A stretch of DNA of 64,000 nucleotides from Collybiopsis luxurians FD-317 M1 (GCA_000827265.1 KN834769.1:233996-297995); one strand, 5' to 3'. Shown: positions 1 to 10,981, counted from the stretch's first letter. Made by a program: numbers and translations. The notes: generated by a model not told the origin, from the sequence alone.

Positions 1-283
1 GTTGAGGGTTTTGCACTTTGCATTTACCGATGGGCAAGAAAGGCACCAAACAGAAGGCCATTGAAGAGAAACAAACCACCAGACTGGCTATAGCATTGGT
101 ATTTGGCCGTGGGAACCCAGCAAATCGGTGCAAAAATCTTTGATTTTGTTGGCCTAGCCTTGTACATAACAGCTAATAGTGACATAAAATCAGTGATATA
201 TTATGTTCAGCTCATATTGAACCTTTTTATTCGCCACTAAGAATCATAAAGCAAGTTCTTAGTGAAGTTCGAGTTAACGACAT
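1..283. other. intergenic, no gene seen
   Basis: AT-rich stretch without a convincing coding exon or RNA gene. It ends at the small palindrome that precedes the repeat-rich island starting near 285. Confidence 0.5.
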
Positions 284-284
284 T

Positions 285-780
285 TTGCCGAGTCTCGGCA
301 AGGTACCGCTGTCAAGCGCGGGAAAAACAAGTTACTTGCACGTAACTTGTAAGTAACTTGATTGAATTGAAAAAGTAACTTGAAAAGTAACTTTGCTCAC
401 AGTCCATCTAACTCAGGCCCAGCAGGAATAACCGCGTGAACTAGGCGTCGTGTGTGGCTTTGATTTAGGCACCCAGTTGATCATCATGTTAACTTGACAA
501 CAAGTTAACAAGTTAGCGGGGTTCAAAAATTGAGACTCCGCTAACTTGATCAAATGTCGATTTGATATCGAAATTAATTTATATTTTCGGTTGACAATTT
601 CGGTAGTAAAAACCTGTTGCACAGCTAGTCTGATGTGTAAGCAGTAATGAAAGTAGAACAAGTTAATCAAGTTAATCAAGTTACATTGTCATCACAAAGT
701 AACTTGGGAGAAAGTAACTTAAGTTACTTTTGTAAGGCCAAGTTAGCGGAGTTCAAATTCTACAAGTTACTTTGTCAGTC
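285..780. mobile_element. MITE-like island of AAGTTAC/AAGTTAG repeats (putative non-autonomous element)
   Basis: This interval is packed with short direct and inverted copies of AAGTTAC, GTAACTTG and AAGTTAG. A 17-nt palindrome (TTGCCGAG / CTCGGCAA) lies at 285-301. An inverted repeat with arms at about 509-528 and 531-549 (CAAGTTAGCGG facing CCGCTAACTTG) forms a hairpin, and a further direct copy of that arm lies at 738-759. No transposase is encoded; the small ORFs here are repeats read through. Dense subterminal motif arrays are typical of non-autonomous hAT-like elements, but I could not define clean terminal repeats or a target-site duplication, so the boundaries are approximate. Confidence 0.5.
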
Positions 781-1094
781 ACCGTGCGGGATCGGATGTC
801 GAGTCAAGTAAAACAGACAACTGAGGTCAATGGCCACATAGAGCTTTTCAAAGGCAACCAAATGCCAGAAGCATTCTTCAGAATGCCAATAATATGTGGG
901 AGAGCAAAGTTGAGGACAATTATAAGTCAGGGGGCAGACAGAGATAGAACAACATCAAACAGCCTGGCATCCCCGTTGTATCTTGATTGAAGTGGAGATG
1001 CGGCCTGCTGCCAACACCTCTCTTCAACTCACTTGATTTGTAAAATCCTCCCGTCCTGGGCAGGAGTTATCCGCCAGGCTCCCTTATAACCTGA

Positions 1095-1100
1095 TATAAA
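1095..1100 (+). promoter_or_regulatory. TATA box of DUF6533 gene 1
   Basis: TATAAA (in CTGATATAAAGGCCACTC) lies 83 bases ahead of the proposed ATG at 1183. The same element is conserved at 4890 before the duplicate gene, which supports both the promoter and the start. Confidence 0.5.
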
Positions 1101-1182
1101 GGCCACTCGGCACTCAGGTTAGAAGTATCGGGTGATTGACTCCATACACCGACACTTACTCCAAATTTTGATCTAGCTCACT

Positions 1183-2923
1183 ATGACTTCAACCGATATT
1201 GAGCTAGTCTCAATAGTAGATCAAGAGTGCGTTGTCAAATATTAATCAAATTCACACCCTGGATAAATTTTTAATACAGACGAATGGGGAATTATTGTCA
1301 ACTATTCTCAATCAGTACGCTGCCCTGATGTTTTCAGGTTCAAACTCAGTCTCAAAGTGCTAGTGACCTTCAGCATTTTTGTACTGGGACCATCTCCTGA
1401 CATTACGTAGGCATATTCGTTTCATTGATGATCGTCATCATACCTGGATTGACTGTATTTGCAGCGGATGAGGTTCAGTATGTGTGGAAACGTCCAGTTC
1501 GCCCAAGTACCGTGCTCTTCTTCCTCAGTCGGTACTTGGCGGCAGTGGAGAACATTGTTGTGATCGTATATTTCTTTTTCACTGACGGGCTCCCTGAATC
1601 AGTAAGTTCATTTGTTTCCAGCCTAAGCTTCATTTAATTCTCAAGAGAAAGAGGTGTGGGATGCATTTGAATTATTTTGACTGCGAATCGACAATTCTAT
1701 TAGTTGTCAATGGTTCACCATCTTTTACCAGATCCTGATCATTGCAACTCAAGTCATAGTCTGTAGTAAGATTTATTTTATGATATTTTATAAGTTTCAA
1801 AGGCTAGATTGATTTCTTCTGAACTCAGTGCTCCTTACTATCCGCGTATATGCCTTGTACCATTGCAGTAAGCGTATCCTTGCTGTTATGCTTTCCATTG
1901 GAAGTGTATTGGCAGTGCTATCAGCGGTAAGCGTTTAATCCCTCAGTTGCATTCACTGGAGCTTGCTGTAGTTCTCAACATTCTTCCGCCCATCAAAATT
2001 TTCGGGGGAGACCTTCGGATGCCATACAGGATTGTTGTTCATTACGTACGCTCCTCGTAGTTCACCTTCAGCCGGTTGGACCTCTCATGAATATCTAATT
2101 GCTATATACTAGATCCACTCGTATGTTGTTGAGAAACCTATCTACAGAGTATTACACTATCTCAATTGCTCGATAGAATATGCAGCTGGGTTTGAAGCAA
2201 TGTTTCTGTACGATTCAATGCTGTTTGCCATGACACTCTATAGAGCCTACAAAACTCGCCACACGCTGCTTGAACTCCAGCGACTCAGGGTATCATTGCT
2301 CATGATTATTATTCGAGATGGTAAGCGACATCAAGTTTTTTTTTCAGGCAAGTTAAAGAGTTATCCCACATCTCTCACAGGATCTCTGTACTTTGGGTAA
2401 GTCCTTTGATGAGAGGACTCGCCAAAACAACCATGCTTATCTGTTCACATCTAAACTCCGCAGTGTGATGGCTTTTGTTAATGCAGTTAGTACTGAATTT
2501 TATATCTTTTGAAGACTGTTGACATTCTCATATTCCTCTTACAGATTAATATATCAACATTCTATGTGAGTATCAGCTCGATCACTGTTTCAAATTCAAA
2601 TGATGGAAATTTTTTTTCAGTATCCTTTGGTGCTTTTGCAATAACTCTGGAAAAAAAACAATACTGATGCTTTACCTACACCCCAGCCATACATACGGGG
2701 GACATTGTCCACATTTGCTAGCAGGTATTCATTCTTCTTTGTCTAATAATCAAGTCCTTAAGTGTCCATTCTGTGCAGCGTATCCGTGACCGCAATGTCG
2801 CGGCTCGTTCTTCACCTTCATAAAATTGCAAATTCGGGGCTATATACTTCTCATTCAATGACCATCCGAGAGGGAACCAATGACCCTTTCATGTCATTTC
2901 TGCCGGACGCGCCGCTGGAGTGA
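1183..2923 (+). CDS. DUF6533-family multi-pass membrane protein, copy 1 (subfamily A)
   Basis: Multi-exon gene. The start ATG at 1183 (MTSTDIELVSIVDQ) is shared with the duplicate at 4972 and sits downstream of a TATA box. Recognisable exons: AFLYWDHLLTL near 1372-1410; the DUF6533 core ADEVQYVWKRPVRPSTVLFF at 1463-1600 between a GCAG acceptor and a GTAAGT donor; VLLTIRVYALYHC near 1829-1930; FLYDSMLFAMTLYRAYKT near 2178-2320; and a last exon with MSRLVLHLHKIANSGLYTSH ending at TGA 2921-2923. The hydrophobic segments are compatible with about seven membrane helices and a cytosolic tail. DUF6533 proteins are abundant in mushrooms and have no established function. No disabling change is seen, but internal exon joins are inferred by comparison with the other copies. 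Confidence 0.72.
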
Positions 2924-2984
2924 AATTTTGTCATGTCTCACATTTCTATACACCATAATTACTATCCATCTAGGAAGGATAAAT

Positions 2985-3375
2985 ACAAATTTCTAACCAG
3001 ATTTTGCTGCTCGCTTCCTCCTAAATTCAGCAACCATTTCAATGCTAATTGTTTTGATAGCCCATTTATCAGCAAACAATCTACATTGATTGCACCTTAT
3101 TATCCCTCCACTCAGTGATATTGTCGTCCAGATAGTTTACAAGTTCATAAAGTACGCCCCTTCCGGAAGGCCAGTGAGTTGACATTGGTCTAGACCGGCT
3201 TCAGTGTGTCCTCGGCGGGTCAAGACGCCTCCAGATCTTGCACGGAGAGGCATGAGATGACCTGGGCGTGTAAAGTCTGAGGTGACAAATGAGGAGGTTG
3301 AAAGTGCGAGGGCGCTAAGCGCTCGATTGTGCGTGGAAATACCGCTTCAAATTGTCGCTAAGATGAGTTGTTGAT
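2985..3375 (-). pseudogene. RIB3 3'-end fragment (duplicated, truncated)
   Basis: This stretch matches the last exon and part of the preceding intron of the intact RIB3 at 6782-7160, at the same ~3789-base offset as the DUF6533 gene beside it. The region of the [18 protein letters not shown] motif is recognisable at about 3190-3260. The first two exons are absent, and substitutions and small indels have accumulated (for example around 3110). It is a by-product of the tandem duplication and cannot make a functional enzyme. Confidence 0.88.
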
Positions 3376-4002
3376 TGGTTCAGTCAAGATCTATCTTCAG
3401 ACTTTGTTATTAAATCCACAGTCATTTTACAATCCTAGAATCCTATGCATAATTTTCATCCTTCTAGACGCATAGCTACCATGCACACAACGCGATAGCC
3501 CACTTTTGCACATTGTTTAGAACCATAATGAAAAGCAAAAGTCCATTGAGGATAAGGAGGATGTTAAGGGAATGGGAAGGAGACTGAAGAGAATTGAAAT
3601 GGAGTGACAACAGACAAGTACAAAGCCTCTTAGGCTCTGTTCGGCCATGAGGTTTGATAGAATTCCTGTTGAAGCTATCCCTATGAAGAGATTCATTGAG
3701 AAAATATTTTGGACAAGCCACAATGTGTTACATACCTTGGACTCATTCTGACTCATCGAATGGACTTTATTTCCTTCCAGCCAGCACAAGATGACATTGT
3801 GCTGTGCAGCCTTTAGTAGTGATGTGTCGGCTCCCACTCAAAACTGTGAAGCCGGTAAGCCGGCCCAATTGAGCCCTGGCTGGGTCCCAGCCCTATTCCG
3901 GGACTTGGGCGCTTGCCAAAATCTTGTCATTCCTTTTGTACAAATCCACATTCGGAACTTTCAATGTGTATGTTGATACAAATTCAGGATATCTTAATTG
4001 AG

Positions 4003-4073
4003 ATGGCTTCCCGGCTCAATGACGATCTAATCTCAACTCATTCCACTTCGGATCGTCAAGCTGGGAAGCCATT
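4003..4073. repeat. imperfect inverted repeat (hairpin)
   Basis: The arm starting ATGGCTTCCC at 4003-4027 is mirrored by GATCGTCAAGCTGGGAAGCC at 4051-4073, with about 23 bases between. The long imperfect stem fits a MITE remnant or the core of a small foldback element. Confidence 0.6.
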
Positions 4074-4489
4074 GAGCTGAGTACCACATGGCAATGTCTA
4101 AAATGTTAAAGGGAGTTGTTTCTAGCTTTTTTTAGCTACTGTAAGATTTTCCAAACAGGTTTTGCTATTTTTGCAAACTTCTGAAAATAGCTGTAACAAG
4201 GGCATCCTCCGTCTCGTAGAATATTTCCTTCTTTGTGTTTCAGCTTCCCTTCTTGACATTTGTTCCCTGGTTCCACATCTTTCTTTCATCAGTAGATTAG
4301 GGGCTGTGGTTCTAGTAGAAGAACTGCAATGGCCTGGTGTGTATGGTATTCAAAGTTCTTAGCTCTCAGGGTTTAGGAAAGCTGGATGTTTAGGACTTGT
4401 TGGGTGCTTTATGACTGTCATCTAGCTTGGAGCATGTAATGTACACATAAGTATAGGCTAGCCTATTTGGAGTAGATATACTCCGCAAT

Positions 4490-4595
4490 GACTCTCATCA
4501 TTACGAGTGCATGGAATGGAATGCCGAGTTTCTGCTCTGACAATTCTGTACCTGATCCAAGGCAGGCAATTTTGAATTGATCTAATTTTTGCAAT
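4490..4595. repeat. dispersed repeat, copy 1
   Basis: The segment with GAGTGCATGGAATGG, AATGCCGAGTTT and CCTGATCC-AGGCAGGCAATTTT recurs at about 21890-21995 in the same orientation. It probably represents the end of an unidentified transposable element. Confidence 0.6.
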
Positions 4596-4645
4596 TTATA
4601 CAATTTTAGTTAGTCCTCATCCGTGAGGTATGTAATTTGTTCCAA

Positions 4646-4828
4646 TTACTGAAAAGGGCACGAGTCCCGCCACGCGTTAGCGTTGGCGTCATCGTGCTTG
4701 AAACGTTCATGGAGGGTGAGGATGAGCTCACATGCCGCTACTGTAGACTTCCTGCCGCCAATAACAGCCAAATTGCGTCGATACAGTTGTATCACAATTG
4801 AAGAGAAGATGCGGCTTGTTGCCATCAC
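4646..4828 (-). pseudogene. unrecognised ORF fragment
   Basis: A 60-codon minus-strand reading (MMATSRIFSSIVIQLYRRN...WRDSCPFQ) with balanced composition and raised GC compared with its surroundings. I do not recognise the family. Its 5' part overlaps the left edge of duplication unit B, and no counterpart exists next to unit A. It may be the 3' remnant of a gene cut by the duplication. Confidence 0.25.
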
Positions 4829-4889
4829 CTCTCATCAACTCGGTTGATTTGTGGAATACTGTTGGCCCTGTTCGTCATTAATAACCCAA

Positions 4890-4895
4890 TATAAA
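4890..4895 (+). promoter_or_regulatory. TATA box of DUF6533 gene 2
   Basis: TATAAA followed by GGCGACTC, 77 bases before the ATG at 4972, aligned with the TATA box of copy 1. Confidence 0.5.
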
Positions 4896-4971
4896 GGCGA
4901 CTCTGCCCTCAGGCGTACAGAGGTATCGGGCAGTGAACCGACTCTTACTCCCAACTTCGCTCTAGCACACT

Positions 4972-6687
4972 ATGAATTCAACCGATACTGAGCTAGTCTC
5001 AGTAGTAGAGCAAATGTGCGTCATTAAATATTAATAAAATTCACACTCTGGATGAATCTTCGATACAGACGGATATGGAATTACTGTCAATTATTCTCGA
5101 TAAGTTCGTTGCTCTGTTTTCAGATTCAAGCTTAGTTTCAAGTGACCTGCAGCATTCTTGTACTGGGACCATCTGCTGACATTCGGTATGTATATTCATG
5201 CTATTCAATAATTGACATCATACCTGGATTGACTGTTCTTGCAGCAGATGAAGTTCAGTATTTGTGGAAACGCCCAGTTCGCACAAGTACCGCCCTCTTC
5301 TTCCTCAGTCGCTACTTGGCGGTGGTGGGAAACATTGTTGTGACAGTATCTTACTTTTCCATCGGCTTCCCTGATTCAGTGAGTCTATTTGTTTTCAATC
5401 TAAGCTTCATCTGATTCTCGAGCAAAAGAGGTGTGGGATGCTTTTGAATTATTTTGACTGCATATCGACGAGTCTGTTAGCTGTCAGCGGTTTGAAACCT
5501 TTCATGAGCTCCTGATTATTGCAAATCAACTGGTAGTCAGCTGTAAGATCCATTTTATGAGTTTCGAGGACTAGAATAATCTCTTCCGAACTCAGCGCTT
5601 CTTACTATCCGCATATATGCCTTGTACCAATGCAGCAAGCGTGTCCTTGTTATTCTGCTTGCCTTTGGAAGTATACTGGCAGCGCTTTCGATTGTAAAGG
5701 TTCTTCAATCTCTCTGAGCTTGCCTTCACCAGAGCTCGTCGTAGTTTTTAACATTCTTTCGCCAATTGAACTTGGAGGTTTCGGGGCTGACCTTGGGATG
5801 CCATGCAGGAATGTCCTTCATTACGTGCGCACCTCATTGTTCTCCTTTGGCAGGTTTGACCTCTCAGTGATTTCTGATCGCTTCATAGATCCGCTCGTAT
5901 GTTGCCCACAAGCCCATGTATGGAGTATTAAATCATCTCAACTGGCTCGATAGAGATTGCGGCTGCTTGGGAAGCTGTGTTTTTGTATGATTCAACACTA
6001 TTTGTCATGACACTCTATAGAGCCTACAAAACTCGTCACATACTGCGCGAACTCAGGGTATCTTTGCTTGTCATTATTCTTCGGGACGGTAAGCAACATT
6101 GAATTATTTTCATCCGGCAAAGTAAGAGCGGTTCCTCATCTCTCGCAGGATCTCTGTACTTTGGGTAAGTCCTTCAATAGACGAACTCCCTAAAACAACC
6201 ATGCTTATCCCATTCGTATTCCAAAGCATGATGGCTTTTGTTAATGCAGTCAGTGCTAAATTATTTATCCTCAGAAGACCGTTCTCAAATCTCTCTCACA
6301 GATTAATATATCGACATTCTACGAAAGCTTCAACTCAATTACTGTTTTAAATCCAGATCCTGATGGAAAGTTCTTTCAGTATCCTTTGGTATTTTGGAAT
6401 AATAGCTCCGGAAAGAAAATCACAAAAACTGATACTTTACTTACACCTAGCCATACGTACGGGGGATATTATCCACATTTGTGGTCAGGTATTCACTCTT
6501 CTTTGTCTAATGATCAAGTCCTTATATGTCCGCTCTGTGCAGCGTATCCGTGACCGTAATGTCGCGGCTCGTTCTTCACCTTCATAAAATTGCTGATTCA
6601 GGGCTATATACTTCTCATTTAACCACTATCCAATTTGTGTACAGCGAGTCTTCCACAGCATCTCCGCCAGACTCGCCGCTGGGATGA
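4972..6687 (+). CDS. DUF6533-family multi-pass membrane protein, copy 2 (subfamily A)
   Basis: Duplicate of the gene at 1183. Start ATG 4972 (MNSTDTELVSVVEQ). Exons seen: AFLYWDHLLTF near 5150-5187; the DUF6533 core at 5245-5378, ADEVQYLWKRPVRTSTALFF then LSRYLAVVGN; a VLVILLAFGSILAALSI helix near 5640-5695; FLYDSTLFVMTLYRAYKT near 5965-6090; and a last exon with MSRLVLHLHKIADSGLYTSH ending at TGA 6685-6687. The stop lies about 95 bases from the convergent RIB3 stop at 6782. No premature stop is seen in the exons I could place. Function unknown; the membrane topology resembles a seven-helix protein. Confidence 0.75.
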
Positions 6688-6781
6688 AATTTTGCCACGT
6701 CTTAAGTATTAGTTTGTATACGCCGTAAAAGCACTTACTATACATCTAAGAAAGAATAAATACAAATTTTTAACCAGAATT

Positions 6782-7678
6782 TTACAGCTCCCGCTCCCGC
6801 TCGAGCTTCCTCCTAAATTCAGCAAGCATTTCAATGCTAATCATTTTGATACCCCATTCATCAGCAAACGCTCTACATTGATCGCGTCTCATCATCCCTC
6901 CACTGATATCGTCGTCCAGATCGTTTACGAGTTCACAAAGTACGCCCCCTTCCGGAAGGCCAGTGAGTTGACATAGGTCTAGACCAGCTTCAGTGTGTCC
7001 TCGGCGGGTCAAGACGCCTCCAGGCCTTGCGCGGAGAGGCATGAGATGGCCTGGGCGTGTAAAGTCTGAGGCGACAGATGAGGGGGATGAAAGTGCAAAG
7101 GCGGTAAGCGCTCGATCGTGTGCGGAAATACCGGTTGTTGTCCCTAAGATGAGTTATTAATTGGGGTAGGAATGGATAGGTCGAACGCACCGTATTTGTA
7201 GTCTGTAGAGATAGTGTATGCAGTTCGATGAGGATCCTGATTTTCTTCTCCGACCATCATGGGAAGCTCGAGTTCGGCAAGCCGTTCACCGGGGAGAGAT
7301 ATACAGATGAATCCGCTAGAAATGGGGTTACGGCCTAGCAGTATCCTTGCAAACTACAACGCACCTAGTATGTCTAATCATCCAAGCCATCTTTTCGGTC
7401 GTACAATGATGAGAAGCAATAATCAAATCTCCTTCATTCTCTCTATTCTCATCGTCCATGACCACCAGAAATTCCCCGTTTTTGAACGCCTGCAAAGCAT
7501 CCTCTACTGAGTCGAATGAGAATTTTGTGCGTGTCGGGATATTAGGAACCAATTTGGGACGCCCAGCTGTTTTCCGAGGGAGTGAAAAGTCGACTAGAGC
7601 CTTTGATGGTCGGCATTCCTTGAGACCGTTAGTGTGTGCGGTAGATTCTGGTTCGGACATGAGAGCTATAGGAGCCAT
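6782..7678 (-). CDS. RIB3: 3,4-dihydroxy-2-butanone 4-phosphate synthase (riboflavin biosynthesis)
   Basis: Converts D-ribulose 5-phosphate into 3,4-dihydroxy-2-butanone 4-phosphate plus formate, supplying the four-carbon unit of riboflavin. Three exons (7365-7678, 7191-7315, 6782-7143) join in frame to 266 aa with GTGCGT donors and CTAG/TTAG acceptors. Family signatures: [17 protein letters not shown] (acidic metal/substrate loop, about residues 70-86), SSGxIC-type segment [36 protein letters not shown] and the [14 protein letters not shown] motif. The start at 7678 gives an N-terminal extension of a few dozen residues relative to yeast RIB3. It converges with DUF6533 copy 2, and its last exon was copied to 2985-3375. 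Confidence 0.96.
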
Positions 7679-7737
7679 GGTGAGAGGATGAGAAAGAGAT
7701 GGAAGTTGACTGAATAAATGGAGTTTCTTACACCCGA

Positions 7738-7753
7738 GTCCCGTCGTCGGGAC
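7738..7753. repeat. short inverted repeat upstream of RIB3
   Basis: GTCCCG-TCGT-CGGGAC, about 60 bases before the RIB3 ATG. It could be an operator-like or 5'-UTR hairpin; there is no sequence evidence for a known regulator. Confidence 0.3.
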
Positions 7754-8022
7754 AAATCAAATATTAGTCACGGGTTCAGTTCCTGACTACTCCTCCTCCG
7801 TAGCATTTGTCAGGACTCAGTCAGCCACCCTCACAGTCCGGATATCATATAATCAGCAAGATGAAACTGTTCTTAATATGCTGCAATGTGCTGCCTAGAC
7901 TCGAATGAACTACTGGGGTCTTCATCGGATCTGTTTCCAAGGCGTAGGATGATACCAGGGACAATACAAATAACCTCGAATAAAAGAACTGCGACGACGC
8001 GGATCCTTCCATCGTGCCCACA

Positions 8023-8978
8023 ATGTTTGCTGTTAAAGGCTTCTTTTCGGCTGTTTTGTTCGCTCAAACGTTCCTTCACGGTACTCGAGCACTAGTGTCT
8101 ACCGGTGCCATATTTCCTTTGTATATTTACCCAGATGATGGTTGCTCAGCGTGGACTACGCTCTTTGATTCGTATGTTTCTCTTTTTCGAGCAACAGCAT
8201 ATTGTCAATGTCTGCCGTCCCTCTTTGCAGAATCACTGCCAACCCTACGCTCCCTTTCACCCTCGTCATAAACCCCGACAGTGGTCCAAATGGACTCGAC
8301 TCCACCTATGAAGCCTGTATTTCACAACTCCTCGCTCTCGGCAGCAATGTCAAGGCCATTGGTTATGTCCGTACCGGCTACGCCACTCGTTCATCGTCCG
8401 ACGTCCTAGACGATGTCTCGACTTACTTGAATTGGCCAACATCTTACCGCCCCTCTGGTATCTTTTTCGACGAGACAAACGCGACGAGCGACCATTTCGA
8501 TCTGTACTCGACATATGCTGCCCAAGTTAGGCAAGATATCTCAAGCGGATCCACGGTAAGCGATTAAGGGTAACCACTCGCCTTCCGCATCCTTAACTTT
8601 ATATGTCAGGTCATCCTCAACCCAGGCATCAACGTGGCTGACTCCGACTACTTCTCCATCGCCGATTTCATTGTTACCGCTGAACAGTTCTACGATGACT
8701 TTAGGTACCGATACATTTTTCTTGTTTGACTCACAGATCCCAACCTCACTTTCAGTTTCCCCGGATCGCTTATCATAAACTCCGCCGAACCTGCTTCGAA
8801 GCAAGTTGTCATCCTCCACGATGGACCTTCGACTCTTCCGACTAGCGTCATCGACCAGCTGACATCCGGTGGTATAGCCTCGACATTCATTACGAATGAG
8901 CCTCAGGCTAGTGCGTATAATACTACACCTTCGTATTGGGAAGAATTCTGTGAAGAGTTGGTTAGCTCGCAGTCGTAA
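8023..8978 (+). CDS. secreted spherulin-4-like protein, copy 1
   Basis: Four exons (8023-8171, 8231-8555, 8610-8704, 8756-8978) join to 263 aa. The N terminus is a signal peptide (MFAVKGFFSAVLFAQTF...GTRAL), followed by the family pattern FPLYIYPDDGCSAWTTLF, FTLVINPDSGPNG, GYVRTGYATR, YRPSGIFFDETN and ILNPGINVADSDYFSIADF. This matches spherulation-specific family 4 (spherulin-4), predicted secreted barrel proteins of fungi and slime moulds; some relatives resemble glycoside hydrolases of the alpha-1,4-galactosaminidase type, but activity here is unproven. The ATG at 8023 places the signal peptide correctly. It lies in tandem with a close paralogue 313 bases downstream. Confidence 0.88.
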
Positions 8979-9245
8979 TACCGTGCGCTACCTTAGCTAG
9001 CTGTTGGTTAATTGTATTATCGCGAAAATTTGGTTCATGTGCGTAGTACTCGGTCTTGCAATGGGAACTTTTAGCACGACTCCGACAGACAGACGCCACA
9101 AATCGATAGAACCATTCATACATCCAGTTGCCCAGACTCTGATGTACGAGATCTATACAGTGAATGCCTTTCCATCCGATCTGTTCCCAGTATCGTATCC
9201 ACATACACAAGGTACGCAAACAAGAGGGACGATGTAAATCTCTTC

Positions 9246-9255
9246 GCATAAAAGG
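9246..9255 (+). promoter_or_regulatory. TATA-like element of spherulin-4 copy 2
   Basis: GCATAAAAGG about 40 bases ahead of the ATG at 9291; the first copy has AATAAAAGAA at the equivalent place, and both are followed by a shared GATCCTTCCAT(T/C)GTGCCC leader. Confidence 0.4.
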
Positions 9256-9290
9256 GCACCAATAAGCTAGATCCTTCCATTGTGCCCGCG

Positions 9291-10296
9291 ATGCTCGCTA
9301 TCAAAGGGTTTTTTTCGGCTGCTTTTCTCGCTCAAGTATTCCTTGACGGTTCTCAAGCACTGGTGCTTACCGGTGCTATATTTCCTTTGTACATCTACCC
9401 AGGGGATAGCTGTTCAGCATGGACTACGCTGTTTAATTCGTATGTACTCGTATATCTCAAGAAAGATCATCAGACCGACGTTCTCCCATCCTCCTTTCCA
9501 GAATCACCAACAACCCTACCCTCCCGTTCACCCTCGTCATAAACCCCGACAGTGGTCCAGGTGCCAACTCAGTCCCTGACTCCAACTACCAAACCTGTAT
9601 TCCTCGGGCTCTCGCTCTGGGGAGTAACGTCAAGACCGTCGGCTATGTTCATACCGGCTACGGCACACGCTCGTCGTCCGATGTCCTAGCTGATGTTTCC
9701 ACGTACTTGAACTGGCCAACGTCCTACCGCCCGTCCGGAATCTTTTTCGACGAAACGAACGCAACGAGCGACAACTTTGGCTTGTATTCGTCATATGCTG
9801 CGAAAGTGAGGCAAGGTATTCCGAGCGGGTCTACAGTAAGTGACGCTCATGTTTGGTATCTTCGCTTTTGGGGTTGCTTATTGGATTGGTTTTGAGGTCA
9901 TTCTCAACCCAGGCGTCAACGTTGCCGATTCCGACTATTTCTCCATCGCCGACTTTATCGTCACCGCCGAACAGTTTTACAAAAAGTTCAGGTAAATGTT
10001 ATGAACATATGCATATTTTCCTTTCAAAATTCATAGTGTAGTCCCTGATCTCTGACCATACCCACTGTTTTAGCTTCCCTAGCTCACTCATCATCAACTC
10101 CACCGAACCAGCTTCGAAGCAGATTGTCCTCCTTCACGATGGACCTGCGACTCTTCCGACGAGTCTCGTTGATCAGTTGACATCGGGAGGAATAGGATCG
10201 ACGTTTATTACGAATAAGCGTCAGGCAAATGCTTATTCGAGTTTCCCGTCGTATTGGGAGCAGTTCTGTGAGGAGTTGGTTGGCTCTCAGTCGTGA
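9291..10296 (+). CDS. secreted spherulin-4-like protein, copy 2
   Basis: Tandem duplicate of the gene at 8023, with exons 9291-9439, 9502-9835, 9897-9991 and 10074-10296 (266 aa). Exon 1 and the last two exons have the same lengths as in copy 1. The signal peptide (MLAIKGFFSAAFLAQVFLDG) and core motifs (FPLYIYPGDSCSAWTTLFNS, IFFDETNATSDNF, VILNPGVNVADSDYFSIADF) are conserved; differences concentrate in intron sequence and in a 3-residue insertion after the NPDSGPG segment. Probably a secreted wall- or sugar-related protein. Confidence 0.88.
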
Positions 10297-10981
10297 AACG
10301 CGATTTGAAGGATTATGAAGTGATGTCGTACTATACGTACATCCTTGCGTACGCCTTATATGATGTTTTTTCACTTTGCACAAAAAAGGGGTATCCCTCG
10401 ACGAGACAGTCGCTACCCAGCAACTACATTCGTACAGTGCGCTCTATCACACGTGTGTGATATCTGACAGTGAACGTGCAGCCTGCTTTGGGGTTCAAGT
10501 ACACAGAGTGTACCTAGCGAAGTGAATGAAGCACTGTCCGTTGTCGGGATACACCATGTATTTGTTAAATCTGGCAAGCAAGGAACTACTCTTACTGATT
10601 AATTACAGACTGAAGAGATTATGCTTCATAAGGGTTTTTTGAGGTGGTTTGACGATAATAGAGGGGTTTTCTTGGACATATTTAGGGTCATAAGCATTCA
10701 AACCAGCCACTTGACATCTCTCAAATTTGATCCTACTTCTTCGACAACTTATGGTCGCTACGTATGCCGTCTTCAAGATCAATCGATCAAGGGCGCTAAA
10801 GGCGATTTCTAAATTAGGAGTCGATATTCCTTGCTTTGACCATGACCGCGAAGTAAATTGCGGGGATCTTCGGTGTACGTAGCGTCTTTATTCAAGGTCC
10901 AATAGCCGGTGGTACTTATATAGTGGAGGCATAATTTAGGAAAAAGGGAGACTAACTGGAAAATATCCGAATGTCCAATGG
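10297..10981. other. intergenic
   Basis: No supported gene. The ORF at 10621-10812 shows no domain, signal peptide or splice sites and is read as chance. Confidence 0.5.

Larger units (their letters stand above)
976..3380. repeat. segmental duplication unit, copy A
   Basis: Sequence from about 976 to 3380 matches 4785-7170 at a nearly constant offset of 3788-3789 bases. The unit covers promoter, whole DUF6533 gene and the 3' end of RIB3. Homology starts near TTGTATC at 976 / 4785 and stops inside RIB3 intron 2 near 3375 / 7165. Copy A is the one carrying only a truncated RIB3. Confidence 0.9.
3381..4640. other. intergenic between duplication units
   Basis: No convincing gene. It holds an imperfect inverted repeat (arms 4003-4027 and 4051-4073) and, at about 4490-4590, a dispersed repeat shared with 21890-21995. 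Short ORFs such as those at 3476-3840 have no recognisable family or splice context. Confidence 0.5.
4785..7170. repeat. segmental duplication unit, copy B
   Basis: Partner of 976-3380. In this copy RIB3 continues intact beyond the duplicated part, so this is likely the ancestral arrangement, with unit A the added copy. Confidence 0.9.

Noticed and set aside
413..679. 88-codon minus-strand ORF
   Set aside because: Lies within the AAGTTAC/AAGTTAG repeat island; translation is of repeat motifs and shows no family.
7259..7691. Plus-strand ORFs across RIB3
   Set aside because: Antisense shadows of RIB3 exons 1 and 2, whose minus-strand reading is unmistakable.
7680..7860. FMN riboswitch before RIB3
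   Set aside because: No RFN-element consensus; such riboswitches are bacterial, and only a short inverted repeat is present.
10443..10460. Palindrome around ACACGTGT
   Set aside because: Only eight bases are perfectly symmetric; no gene start lies at a promoter distance.
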